From JAJRTA01 sp965603125 (GTDB lineage: Bacteria > Zixibacteria > MSB-5A5 > GN15 > FEB-12): 64,000 bases of DNA. A model generated the notes under the pieces. It was given only the letters and a program-made list of their open reading frames with translations. It had not been told where the DNA came from and ran no database searches. Position numbers and translations under genes: made by a program. Positions 17,851-26,420 of the stretch are shown piece by piece (positions within the stretch are counted from its first letter, which is position 1; every line of letters begins with the position of its first letter). Where the stretch lies: positions 1 through 64,000 of the forward strand of contig CBFDBU010000016.1 in assembly GCA_965603125.1 (NCBI GenBank). Direction: 5' to 3'.

Positions 17851-18021
17851 TCCTCTCTGTTCACCTGTGTGGTGGATGCCAGTGGTTCTATGGGAGTTGA
17901 GGAATGCATGGCGGTTGCCAAAAGCGAAGTCATGTACTGCTGCAAAGGACCTAACAGAAAAAGGATCGAGTCGCGTTCGTGGCATTTCGATGAGAGGAAC
18001 CAGATATCCTGCACTTCATGA
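17851..18021 (+). pseudogene. Remnant of a vWA-domain (ChlD/CobT-like) protein
   Basis: This frame reads SSLFTCVVDASGSMGVEE, then MAVAKSEVMYCC and RSWHFDERNQIS, before a TGA. DASGSM is the MIDAS metal site of von Willebrand A domains, and the segment after it follows the magnesium/cobalt-chelatase D-subunit pattern. There is no usable start and only 56 codons survive. Several unlikely residues (CC, WH) suggest drift, so this is a decayed gene piece. Confidence 0.6.
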
Positions 18022-18173
18022 CCTTCTTGACGATCCGCCACACCAACGGGTGCCTAACCGGCGCAAGAACTCGAATCAAACGCATTCAGTCTGTCCACCA
18101 CACCTAACTCGTTACTTCAAACAAAGTTGGCTGCCCATGCAGCCAGGATTATCCATAGAAAAACATGACCATA

Positions 18174-18216
18174 TCATTGTGAGGAGTCCGCCTGGGCGGA
18201 CGATGTGGCAATCTCT
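18174..18216. repeat. Palindromic dispersed-type repeat
   Basis: The stretch contains ATTGTGAGGAGTCCGCC, a 2-base centre, then GGCGGAC and GTGGCAATCTC. The GTCCGCC/GGCGGAC arms are perfect. The outer ATTG...GAGGAG...GGCAATCTC layout matches a dispersed palindromic repeat type seen in intergenic DNA of many environmental bacteria. Only one copy was noticed in this window. Confidence 0.5.
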
Positions 18217-18379
18217 TCCATGAGTAATGAAGTTACTGTTTTGTATTGTGTTCCGAGTTTTGGAGCAGCCTGCTATGGTCGGGAACCTGCTGCAGATACC
18301 AGTGCGACACGGGGATGATGACCGTCACGCCGCCGGCTTCGCAAACGGCAGCCGTAGCATCGGCATGGATGATAGTGTG

Positions 18380-19273
18380 TCAAAAACCACCGTCAGCCTC
18401 AATCTCAGACATGAGGTCCTCACCGACTTCGAGCTGGTCATAGCCATGCTCGACAGACCGATAGAGAACCAGGAGTGATATCCGTCGGTTGCGAGCGTCG
18501 TGCGGATTGTCCTCAATCATCGGAAATCTGTCAGCGTAACCCCGGACTTCGCGCACTTGTCCCTGTGCGAGGCCTGACACATCCATCAGTTGACGGGCCG
18601 CGTTGGCCCGGTCGGTCGACAGTTCCCAGTTGGTGTAGTCCCGGCCACCGGTGAATGCGGCGTCGGTATGGCCCTCAATTACCAGGCGGTTGTCGATTCG
18701 CCCTAATTCGCGGGCGATGGTTATAAGGATTATGGCGCTTTTCTGCAGGAGTTTGGCCGAACCGGGCTCATAGAAAGCCGGGGAGTTCTCCGACTCATTG
18801 AGCACTATTCGCAACCCCTCTGACGTCAATTGCAGCTTGATATTCTTCTTCAGCCGGTGGAAAGCCTCTTGTTTCTGAAGCTCATCTAAGATGGCTTTAG
18901 CTGCCGAACTCATTTGTTTCTTCTCTGCATCCGAGGGGCCACTGGCGCCTTCATCCGACTTCTGGCTCTTGCGCCCCATTTCGGGATGTTCGGAGGGTAT
19001 GACCGAAGATGAACCTTTCAGAACTCCTGTACCTCCAGTCTCGCGGCCGGCGGCGGCACGCCGCATGTAGTTGCCCGGATCCTGAAAGAAGCCGGCCACC
19101 GCCTCCCGCACTTCGGGTTTCTGGCCGACCAGCCACATGACCAGGAAAAAGGCCATCATGGCCGTCATGAAATCGGCAAAGGCAACTTTCCAGGCGCCGC
19201 CATGGTGACCGGCGTGGCCTCCCTTGACTTTCTTTACAATGATTGGCTGTTGCTGATCCGAGCCGTTGGCCAT
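18380..19273 (-). CDS. motB: Flagellar motor stator protein MotB
   Basis: MotB couples ion flow to torque and anchors the stator to peptidoglycan. The 297-residue protein has the single N-terminal membrane helix with the proton-binding Asp (WKVAFADFMTAMMAFFLVMW) and the plug region after it. An OmpA-like peptidoglycan-binding domain lies at ~165-280 (VIEGHTDA, LSTDRANAARQLM, RNRRISLLV). It sits six bases after motA on the same strand. No other flagellar gene is present in the window, so the stator genes stand alone here. Confidence 0.93.
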   Translation of the reverse strand: MANGSDQQQPIIVKKVKGGHAGHHGGAWKVAFADFMTAMMAFFLVMWLVGQKPEVREAVAGFFQDPGNYMRRAAAGRETGGTGVLKGSSSVIPSEHPEMGRKSQKSDEGASGPSDAEKKQMSSAAKAILDELQKQEAFHRLKKNIKLQLTSEGLRIVLNESENSPAFYEPGSAKLLQKSAIILITIARELGRIDNRLVIEGHTDAAFTGGRDYTNWELSTDRANAARQLMDVSGLAQGQVREVRGYADRFPMIEDNPHDARNRRISLLVLYRSVEHGYDQLEVGEDLMSEIEADGGF

Positions 19274-19279
19274 GAGACC

Positions 19280-20140
19280 TTACCTCTTCTTGGTAGCGTT
19301 GCAGGCCTCTTCAAGCTCCAGAAAGCCCGGCCGTACTTCAGTGGCCAGGGCGCGCCGGGCGAACTCCACGGCAATAACACCGGCTACACCCTTGTTGAAT
19401 GCCAGTAGAGCGTGTTTCATGCAGGATACGTACTGAGTCTTGTCTTCCACGCGGCGTTTGAGGCTGGCCGCTAGGGGGCCCACGAATCCGTAACAGGCCA
19501 GGATTCCCAGGAAGGTGCCGACCAGGGCAGCGGCCACGTTCTGGCCGATCTGAGCCGGAGGACCGTCGATGTTGGCCATCGTTATCACGACTCCCAAGAC
19601 GGCGGCCACGATTCCAAGACCCGGCAGCGAGTCGGCAGTAGTGTTCAGAGCGGTTGGGGGTGCCATCTCCTCCTCGTGTAAAGCCTCGATATCGCAGTCC
19701 ATCAAGTCTTCAAGATCGTGGGGTTGTACGGCGCCGGAGATGATAACCCGCATCGTATCAGCGAAAAAAGCGATGGCTTCGTGGTTACTCAGGAACTTGG
19801 GGTAGCGCTGAAGGATTTCGCTTTCGTCCGGGTGCTCGATATGGTTTTCCAGCCCCACCAGGCCGTCACGGCGGGCAACCATGAATATCTCGAACATCAT
19901 GACCAGCAGATCGAGAAAGTCCTTCTTGACGTATCCTCCTCCTTTAAGAACACTCATTACCTGCCTGATCATGGCCTTGAGCGTCCCCATCGGGGTCGAA
20001 ATAAGCAGCGCTCCGAGAGCCGCCCCGCCGATAATCAACACCTCGTTGGGTTGGTTGAGCGCCAATATCTTACCACCGTGCCACATGTAGCCACCCAGCA
20101 CGGAACCGATTACAACCGCCGCCCCGATGAGAGCAAACAT
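19280..20140 (-). CDS. motA: Flagellar motor stator protein MotA
   Basis: MotA is the partner membrane subunit of the stator. The 286-residue protein starts with MFALIGAAVVIGSVLGGYMWHGG and shows four hydrophobic segments. It has the large cytoplasmic loop after the second helix, and the conserved LPGLGIVAAVLGVVITM and GTFLGILACYGFVGPLA helices. The start at 20140 has a purine-rich ribosome site (GGCGGGAG). The pair motA-motB is probably bicistronic. Confidence 0.93.
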   Translation of the reverse strand: MFALIGAAVVIGSVLGGYMWHGGKILALNQPNEVLIIGGAALGALLISTPMGTLKAMIRQVMSVLKGGGYVKKDFLDLLVMMFEIFMVARRDGLVGLENHIEHPDESEILQRYPKFLSNHEAIAFFADTMRVIISGAVQPHDLEDLMDCDIEALHEEEMAPPTALNTTADSLPGLGIVAAVLGVVITMANIDGPPAQIGQNVAAALVGTFLGILACYGFVGPLAASLKRRVEDKTQYVSCMKHALLAFNKGVAGVIAVEFARRALATEVRPGFLELEEACNATKKR

Positions 20141-20445
20141 CTCCCGCCTTCTCCAGGAATACCTGTGATTACGTACTTACTGCAATCAGCCTACTGTTAT
20201 GTGTTTTCGACATCTTGGCCGCAAACCTGAATATCCCTGAGGTGACACGGAGCCGTTTTCGGGCGGCAGATGGGCATCCGGCTCGCGCAGGGCTGCCGCA
20301 ACCCGGCCGTGCAGCCAGGCAATCGCCTGCACCAGGCCGGATCAGCCGGGGCGGCATCACAAAAAGCTTGCTCCCGGTGATACAGCCTCGTAAATTCGTT
20401 CCTGTTCTCAGCTTAGGACTTCTGAGAAAATCTGATGGAGGACTC
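20141..20445. other. Divergent motA/antiporter intergenic region
   Basis: This 305-base gap is GC-rich in the middle (20240-20360), with several overlapping short inverted repeats (CCGGCTCGCGCAGGG, CAGCCGGGGCGGC). It would form a structured leader for the antiporter gene. I found no frame that looks coding and no riboswitch class I can name with confidence. Confidence 0.3.
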
Positions 20446-21843
20446 GTGCGCATTCTCACTTCGAAACGCTTTCTGCTGATACTGGTCGTAATTACTGCCT
20501 TCATGTTCTGCGGCCTTACTTTCGGCTCCGACGGCGAAGTCGTGGATACGCAGACCGTGACCGAGGATACCGCCCATGATGACAGTTCCGGCCACGGCGG
20601 ACCGGTTCTTGGGATTCTGATCAGTCTGGTAGTAATCCTGCTTGCAGCCAAGCTGGGCGGCGACGTTTTCGAGCGGTTCGAGCAACCGGCGGTACTGGGC
20701 GAACTCATCCTGGGCATGTTGATCGGTAATCTCCACCTGGTGGGCATCGACATCTTCGAACCGTTCAAACATGACCTCACGCTGGAAGTCCTCGCGGAAC
20801 TGGGCGTGATAATACTGCTCTTTGAGGTAGGACTTGAGTCGTCAGTTCGGGAAATGATGAAAGTCGGGCTGGCGTCATTCATGGTAGCCGTTTTCGGTGT
20901 CATAACCCCCTTCTTCCTGGGGTGGGGTGTCGGCTACGTCTTTCTGCCTGACGCCTCGATCTACGTTCACATATTCATCGGTGCTACATTGACCGCGACC
21001 TCGGTTGGAATCACGGCCCGGGTGCTCCAGGATGTCGGGAAGATCAAATCGAGGGAGGCCAAGATCATATTGGGAGCGGCCGTTATTGACGATATTCTCG
21101 GACTGGTGATACTCGCGGTGGTGGCGGGAATCATCGCGGCAGTGGGCTCCGGCCACGGTGACGGCGCCAGTTCCGGGATGATTCTGTGGATTATTCTCAA
21201 GGCCGTGCTGTTTGTCGTCGGCGCCATCGTCATCGGCTCCGTTATCCTGCCGACCTATTTCAATTTAGCGATCAGACTCAGGGTCAAGGGAGTGTTCCTG
21301 TCTTTCTGTCTGTTGATCTGCTTCGCACTGGCGTTTATCGCCGGGAAGGTGGGTCTGGCCCCGATTGTAGGCGCATTCGCCGCCGGGCTGATCCTGGATG
21401 AAATACAATACACCCGCTTCCGGGAGAAGGGGGAGCGTGACATCAAACATCTCATTGAACCGATCTCGGTATTCTTAGTGCCGATATTCTTTGTGCGAAT
21501 GGGAATGATGGTCGATCTGACCACCTTTGTCCATATCGAGATCCTCGGCTTTGCGGCAGTGCTGACGCTGGCGGCAATCGTTGGCAAACAGGCCTGCTCG
21601 CTGGCCATATTCGACCGGAAAACCAACCGGATCGCTATCGGTCTGGGTATGATTCCACGCGGTGAGGTGGGGCTGATATTTGCCGGAATCGGCGCCAAGC
21701 TCATTCTCGACGGGCAACCGGTCATATCTGCCAGTGTATACTCGGCCATCGTGATCATGGTTGTCATAACTACCCTGGTGACTCCCCCGGCCTTGAAAGC
21801 GTCACTCCTGAGGGGTGAAAAGAACGCCTCCACCCCCATGTAG
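20446..21843 (+). CDS. CPA2-family cation:proton antiporter (KefB/NhaS-like)
   Basis: This is a membrane antiporter that exchanges Na+ or K+ for H+. The GTG at 20446 has a ribosome site (TGGAGG) just upstream and gives 465 residues. The frame open upstream of it has no family resemblance. An N-terminal hydrophobic segment (FLLILVVITAFMFCGLTFG) looks like a signal peptide and is followed by an acidic, His-containing linker. About twelve membrane segments follow, including FEQPAVLGELILGMLIG, ATLTATSVGITARVLQD and AAVIDDILGLVILA, the ion-binding core of the family. No TrkA-N (RCK) domain is attached, so it may act alone or with a separate regulator. Confidence 0.88.
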   Translation: MRILTSKRFLLILVVITAFMFCGLTFGSDGEVVDTQTVTEDTAHDDSSGHGGPVLGILISLVVILLAAKLGGDVFERFEQPAVLGELILGMLIGNLHLVGIDIFEPFKHDLTLEVLAELGVIILLFEVGLESSVREMMKVGLASFMVAVFGVITPFFLGWGVGYVFLPDASIYVHIFIGATLTATSVGITARVLQDVGKIKSREAKIILGAAVIDDILGLVILAVVAGIIAAVGSGHGDGASSGMILWIILKAVLFVVGAIVIGSVILPTYFNLAIRLRVKGVFLSFCLLICFALAFIAGKVGLAPIVGAFAAGLILDEIQYTRFREKGERDIKHLIEPISVFLVPIFFVRMGMMVDLTTFVHIEILGFAAVLTLAAIVGKQACSLAIFDRKTNRIAIGLGMIPRGEVGLIFAGIGAKLILDGQPVISASVYSAIVIMVVITTLVTPPALKASLLRGEKNASTPM

Positions 21844-22058
21844 TCTACAGAGTCCACAGATGGTGAACGAACTCCTCCGACGCGCGCCGCAGCCCGTCTC
21901 ACTGGCCCCGGCTACCCTGATCAGGTGGTCACGCGGCGCACAACACAATCCTGTAAGACGAGCAGACCCGGCCATGCCGACTTCCAAGTATGACAAAACG
22001 CTTTTCCATCAACCTGCTGAGGGGGGCATCTGCGCGAAAACCGGACGGGACAAAAAAC

Positions 22059-22087
22059 TTGTCAACGGTTCCACCGGTACGTACTTT
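22059..22087 (+). promoter_or_regulatory. Candidate promoter for the leader ORF and ECF sigma gene
   Basis: TTGTCA at 22059-22064 and TACTTT at 22082-22087 are 17 bases apart, about 30 bases ahead of the leader ORF start. Confidence 0.35.
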
Positions 22088-22117
22088 GCAGACGATACTC
22101 AGGTAAGGGGAGAATAT

Positions 22118-22273
22118 ATGTCGCCTTTGTTGCGCAGGAGTTTTTTCACGGCGTCTGGGGGGATGGTTCCTGGCGGCATCTTTGTCGGGAACATCATGGA
22201 TGGAACCTATGTTATTATGACAAGCCCAGCGCTCGGTTTGCAGGTTGCGGCGATGGCTCGAGGGGTGAATTGA
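22118..22273 (+). CDS. 51-residue leader ORF coupled to the sigma factor gene
   Basis: The ATG at 22118 follows a strong ribosome site (AAGGGGAGA). The frame ends in a TGATG junction, so its stop overlaps the sigma-factor ATG by one base. The product starts MSPLLRRSFFTASGG, has a moderately hydrophobic middle (MVPGGIFVGNIMDGTYVIM), and resembles no family I know. The coupling, rather than the sequence, is the main support. It may be a short regulatory or membrane peptide, or chance. Confidence 0.45.
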   Translation: MSPLLRRSFFTASGGMVPGGIFVGNIMDGTYVIMTSPALGLQVAAMARGVN

Positions 22274-22860
22274 TGCGCAACCTCAAGACCGGGAATAAGG
22301 AGAAAAGGAACAACTTTGAGGCTGAGGCCTTACCGCACATGGATGCTTTGCTTCGCACGGCTCTGCGGATGACGAAAGACGGCAGCGACGCTGAGGATCT
22401 GGTGCAGGAAACGTACACCAAGGCTTATCGCTTCTGGGACAGGTTTGAACCCGGTTCAAACTGTCGTGCCTGGCTGTTTAAGATAATGACCAATATCTTC
22501 ATCAACGAATACCGGTCCAAATCCCGCTCACCCGTGGTGGCCAGCATCGAGGACATTGATGACAGTTACCTGTACGGTCAACTGGCTGGCATGGAGCCCG
22601 CTGAGAACCCGGAACAGAGACTGTTCGCCAAAATCCTCGACGATGACGTGAGGAAAGCGATTGAGAGCCTGCCCGATGACTTCAGGCTGGTGGCGGTTCT
22701 CTCGTTTCTTGAGGGTTTCTCCTACCAGGAGATCGCGGAAATCGCGAATCTTCAGATCGGAACGGTCAAGTCCCGGATGCATCGCAGCCGGAAACTCCTG
22801 CAAAAGCGACTATATGATTACGCCGTCACGAATGGATACATCAAGGAAAAGGCAAGATGA
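22273..22860 (+). CDS. ECF-type RNA polymerase sigma factor
   Basis: This is an alternative sigma factor that directs polymerase to a small regulon, probably a stress or envelope response. The 195-residue protein has region 2 (DAEDLVQETYTKAYRFWDRF, then NCRAWLFKIMTNIFINEYR) and region 4 (FLEGFSYQEIAEI and IGTVKSRMHRSRKLL). No extra C-terminal domain is present. The stop overlaps the next gene by four bases (ATGA), and that gene encodes a zinc-finger anti-sigma factor, the expected partner. Confidence 0.92.
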   Translation: MRNLKTGNKEKRNNFEAEALPHMDALLRTALRMTKDGSDAEDLVQETYTKAYRFWDRFEPGSNCRAWLFKIMTNIFINEYRSKSRSPVVASIEDIDDSYLYGQLAGMEPAENPEQRLFAKILDDDVRKAIESLPDDFRLVAVLSFLEGFSYQEIAEIANLQIGTVKSRMHRSRKLLQKRLYDYAVTNGYIKEKAR

Positions 22861-23648
22861 ATTGTGAGGAAGCCCGGGAACTGCTCTATGAGATAATTGA
22901 TAAAGAAGCCTCGGAAGTCGATACCCGCCGGGTTCAGAAACACATCGACAAGTGTCGCAAGTGTTTTGACATCTACCGGTTTGAAGGAGCGATTCAGGAT
23001 TTAATCGCGGAGAAAGTACGGGACATCCCTCCATCACCCCGGCTGGAACCGCTGAAATCACGGATTCTTTCCGAGTTGGACGCAATCGATCGTCCCCGAG
23101 AGGCAAGAGGGCGTTGGCCTTTCAGCCCGTTCACCAGGAGTCTCGTTGCCGCAGCGGCAGCGATAATTGTGGTAGCCGTGTTTCTGCTTGGCTCGGATTT
23201 CATTGGGGAGTCTGAATCCTTTGCATGTCTGACTGAATCCCATCGGGCCGCCACCCGGACGCCGAACGCCTTCCGGGATATCGGCAGCACTACCGGCGCC
23301 ATTGCCTTCGGCCGTGAGGAGTTGACCTATGCCGTTGCCCCGCATGTTTCAGGGTTCCGGCTCATCGGCGGGTGCCTCGAACAGTTAAATGGAACGCAGG
23401 TAGGTCATTTCGTCTATCTGGATGGGCCAGCCACCGTGTCTGTATTCCTGGTACCTGCGGATTACTTCGAAATGACACCGGAATTAGTCGCCGGGAAGGT
23501 CGAGAGGGACGGAATCACCTACTTCGGCCATGACTGTGGGGGCTGCCACCTGATGTTTCACCGTCTGGGGCCGGCGATGGTGGTGACGGCTACCACAGAA
23601 TCGTCGGTGGACCTGGTTGGGTTTGTTCCAGGCCAGGCAGCTATCTGA
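22857..23648 (+). CDS. Membrane anti-sigma factor with zinc finger
   Basis: The N-terminus carries an HxxxCxxC zinc-finger motif (HIDKCRKCFDIYRFEG, residues ~30-45) that binds and holds the ECF sigma factor. A single membrane helix follows at ~96-115 (SLVAAAAAIIVVAVFLLGSD). The ~150-residue outer domain has CGGCHLMFH, another Cys/His cluster that might sense metal or redox state. It is translated with the sigma gene. Release of the sigma factor by proteolysis or by a change at this cluster is an inference. Confidence 0.87.
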   Translation: MNCEEARELLYEIIDKEASEVDTRRVQKHIDKCRKCFDIYRFEGAIQDLIAEKVRDIPPSPRLEPLKSRILSELDAIDRPREARGRWPFSPFTRSLVAAAAAIIVVAVFLLGSDFIGESESFACLTESHRAATRTPNAFRDIGSTTGAIAFGREELTYAVAPHVSGFRLIGGCLEQLNGTQVGHFVYLDGPATVSVFLVPADYFEMTPELVAGKVERDGITYFGHDCGGCHLMFHRLGPAMVVTATTESSVDLVGFVPGQAAI

Positions 23649-23752
23649 TCGCGCCATCTGTTTTCTCTACGCCAGGCTGGTCTCGTCAACCGTTCCCTCG
23701 GGACCGGTAGATGATAGCTTGTCGCCCGGCAACGGGAAGGCGGCTTGATGTA

Positions 23753-25888
23753 TCAGAGGAGTTGACCGGAGCGGACTCTTTCGTCGTGCCGCCGGCAGCC
23801 CTCCAGGAGGATAGACTCGTTGGATAACTGGTTGTTAGGTTCCGAAAAAGCATCGGGGGACACCGGCTCGACGGTCCAGGACCCCTCGGGCCACATCAGG
23901 CCCTCATAGACCGCCTCAGCACCGAGCAGATCTCCCATCTGAGCGAACGCGATTTCTCCCTCCCTGAGACAGATCACCAGAGATTGTCCTCCGGTCTCAT
24001 CTCCGTGGACGGTGATCCTGACCGTTTTGCGGCTCGACCCGAGGGTCTGCACCAGATCAGTCAGGTTCATATCCGCCAGGCGTCCGTGGGTTCCATCATG
24101 GGTGGCCTTGTGCAGGTGCCTTTCTTCTTCGTGTATGGCGGCCTGGATTTCGCCCATTTTGGCAATGAGAATGTCGATATTGACTTCGAGCGACATGACG
24201 TCTTCAAAACCCCGATTAAGCAATCCCGTCAACTCCCCGCCGGAAGGACCATCCACGATCAGGAAAGTCGGGACCTTGTCGAAAGCAACGGACCGACGCT
24301 CCAGATCGTCTACGAAGACCGCTATCTCGTCTTTCCCGCGATGGAGAATGAGGATCATTATTTCGGGAAGACTGCGCTCGTACAATTCCACAAAGGAATC
24401 CAGCGAGCACTGGGAAAGGGTGCGGAACCCCTCATTCCTCACGCGATTTGCGATCGGGGACAGAATACCGGGGTTGTCGGCATAGATCATAACCTGGCAG
24501 GGTTTCTCCGCGGACTGGGATTGCAGGATTTCATCCTGGATCAGTGCCAGGAACGCCTCAACGACTTCGGGCAGGAACATCTTCCCGATCAGAGAGCGGT
24601 ACCTCTTCTTGATGGCGTCAAACCTGTCGAGTGACAGTTTCTCATTCTGATCGACCGTCTCGCAGAACAGGTCCACGGTGGTCACAATGTTGCCCCCGAG
24701 AACCTCAATGGGCAAACGCCTGGTATATTTGCCGCTCAGGTCGGCGTACATATTGCGGAGTATTTCCACCACCACGGGTGAGTAGTGTAGCGAAGCCAGG
24801 AGCTTCCTTGTCAGCTTGATCAGCTCCTGTTGGTCGAGTCCCTCATCGGGGTGATGGTAGAACCGCGCCAGGTCGTGAATGTAACCGGCGTTGGCGATAA
24901 GCAAGCGGTCTTTCTCGGGCAGCCCGAGCTGGCGACAGAGCCGACCGGCGTACTGGCCGACAGCGCCACTGTGGTTCGCGGTCAGCCTCTCCCTGAGCGA
25001 CAGCAGGGACGTGAACAACTCCAGGTTCGGCAGCAGAAGCTGGTTTTCCGCCGTGACCGTTTCCTGACCCAGCAGAAGCGAGGATGCCGACTCGTAGTAT
25101 CGCACGGTCGTGCGCGGCGAGGTCTTTCGCAGGCGGTCGATAAGGTCAATGTAGTCTCCGGTCACGCTATCCTTGATCAGAACCGAATGGTAGGTTGTCT
25201 CGCCGATGATATCGATGGCGTCGTCGGCCGAATCGGTCACCACAACTTTGAAACCATCACGCTCCAGCAGCGACTGCAAAAGCGGCCCGGAGTACTCTTC
25301 GTCGGTCACCAGAAGCACGGCAGGCTGCTCAGACGACTCAGCTTCGTCCGCCTCCCTGCTGTCCGGTGTGGGTAACTTGCCGGTTTCGGTTGCTTCTTCC
25401 GGTATCTCCAGGAGGAGGTTGTCGTCAAGGGAGGTGTCCCGCCTAAGGTAGTAGCGGGCAATGGAGGTGTTCAGGGCCAGTTCGGCGGCCACGAACAGCT
25501 TGATATTCTTCCCGCGGGCCACAAAGTGAAGTTCATCTATCAGGCTTTCGTCAGTCGGATCCTCACAGGCTACGTGCAGCATATTGTCGTCCGGGCTATA
25601 GCCGAACGGCATGACCTTGCGTGCTATGGCCACTTTGGGCGGGATGAACCCTATGACAGGCTCCGGAACCTCCAACTCCGAGAGGACGACTCCCTCGCAA
25701 CCAAAATGGGTCGCCAGGGCTTTCACCAGTCCCGCTTCGTCGATATAGCGATGGTACAGAAGTTGCGAGCCGAGCTTTCCGCCGTGAGCCTTCTGGTGAA
25801 GCAGCGCCTCTTTGACCTGTTCCTCGGAGATCAGACCCTTGCGCACCAGGAGCTGGTCCAGCCGGATTTTCTTTGAGTCCACGCTCAT
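23753..25888 (-). CDS. Multi-domain signalling protein: GspE_N, receiver-like, degenerate HD-GYP, DUF4388
   Basis: This is a 711-residue cytoplasmic protein. Residues 1-150 match the N-terminal domain of type II secretion/pilus ATPases (LDQLLVRKGLISEEQVKEAL, IGFIPPKVARK-type loop), which in some proteins binds c-di-GMP. A receiver-like domain follows (~195-275), then an HD-GYP-like helical region (~300-470) that keeps IHDL but lacks the GYP loop. A second receiver-like domain (~475-590) follows, and a C-terminal DUF4388/PATAN domain (~610-690: LVQTLGSSRKTV, LREGEIAFAQ). The missing GYP and unclear phospho-Asp suggest a sensor or scaffold and not an active phosphodiesterase. No partner gene is adjacent. 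Confidence 0.75.
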   Translation of the reverse strand: MSVDSKKIRLDQLLVRKGLISEEQVKEALLHQKAHGGKLGSQLLYHRYIDEAGLVKALATHFGCEGVVLSELEVPEPVIGFIPPKVAIARKVMPFGYSPDDNMLHVACEDPTDESLIDELHFVARGKNIKLFVAAELALNTSIARYYLRRDTSLDDNLLLEIPEEATETGKLPTPDSREADEAESSEQPAVLLVTDEEYSGPLLQSLLERDGFKVVVTDSADDAIDIIGETTYHSVLIKDSVTGDYIDLIDRLRKTSPRTTVRYYESASSLLLGQETVTAENQLLLPNLELFTSLLSLRERLTANHSGAVGQYAGRLCRQLGLPEKDRLLIANAGYIHDLARFYHHPDEGLDQQELIKLTRKLLASLHYSPVVVEILRNMYADLSGKYTRRLPIEVLGGNIVTTVDLFCETVDQNEKLSLDRFDAIKKRYRSLIGKMFLPEVVEAFLALIQDEILQSQSAEKPCQVMIYADNPGILSPIANRVRNEGFRTLSQCSLDSFVELYERSLPEIMILILHRGKDEIAVFVDDLERRSVAFDKVPTFLIVDGPSGGELTGLLNRGFEDVMSLEVNIDILIAKMGEIQAAIHEEERHLHKATHDGTHGRLADMNLTDLVQTLGSSRKTVRITVHGDETGGQSLVICLREGEIAFAQMGDLLGAEAVYEGLMWPEGSWTVEPVSPDAFSEPNNQLSNESILLEGCRRHDERVRSGQLL

Positions 25889-26202
25889 CAGGCTTCAGCC
25901 GCCTCCGGTTCCAGTTCGCCGACGATATGGCCGAAGGCGGAGTGATCGGCCTGTTTCACGATCCTGAAAAGTCCGTCTATCCTGGACACAATACTGCTCC
26001 CGAGCGTGTTTTTGGTCTATCTTTCACTGTATCGGGTTACCTGGGGGGAAGCTTAAGCGGCGCCGTGTCCTGACAAGTGGTGCGCGCGCCGGATCTGGTA
26101 ACCTGGACGAATCGATCCGTTTCCGATATCTTGCCTGCAACTGACAAAACCCCTTGCGGAGGAAACATCCGTATGCTGAGATGATTAGGAAGAAAGACTG
26201 AA
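25889..26202. other. Intergenic region, no gene seen
   Basis: This stretch is upstream of the signalling gene on the minus strand. I see no convincing coding frame, RNA or promoter pair. Confidence 0.4.
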
Positions 26203-26279
26203 GTTCCCCCGTTCAGTGGACACGTAGAAAATATGGCACTATGTTTCATTCAGGAGGTGTCCGGATGTCGGGAAAACGG
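26203..26279 (+). mobile_element. Possible left end of an IS3-like element, truncated
   Basis: The stretch reads CCCCCGTTCAGTGGACACG, then ATGTTTCATTCAGGAGGTGTCC, then an ATG followed by codons for MSGKR. A CCCCGTT..AGTGGACAC terminus, a ribosome site embedded in AGGAGGTGTCC and an OrfA beginning MSGKR are typical of some IS3-family left ends. The frame diverges right after MSGKR and ends at 26429 without transposase motifs, so only the end of the element would remain. No matching right end was found. Confidence 0.45.
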
Positions 26280-26389
26280 GGTTTAGCAAGGCTACCGGTG
26301 CATCCATCTTTCCGCCTACCTCTCGGGCCAATGAGGTCTGTGCTTGTCAGCGACGCACCGGCGAAGGGTCTGGAAGCATCCCATTCGGC

Positions 26390-26420
26390 AAAAAAATACC
26401 CCTGCTGGTCAGGCAGGGGT
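26390..26420 (-). terminator. Rho-independent terminator (minus strand)
   Basis: ACCCCTGC (26398-26405) and GCAGGGGT (26413-26420) form a perfect 8-bp stem with a 7-base loop. On the minus strand the stem is followed by ATTTTTTG. The nearest upstream minus-strand gene is the KARI-like gene ending at 26720, which would give a 3' untranslated region of ~300 bases. Confidence 0.7.

Noticed and set aside
18227..18478. 83-codon plus-strand frame starting MKLLFCIVFRVLE
   Set aside because: Most of it is antisense to motB, and the start region belongs to the repeat-rich gap. No family match.
23984..24634. 216-codon plus-strand frame inside the signalling protein gene
   Set aside because: It is the antisense of a gene with clear domain motifs. 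The long antisense frame follows from the codon bias of the real gene.
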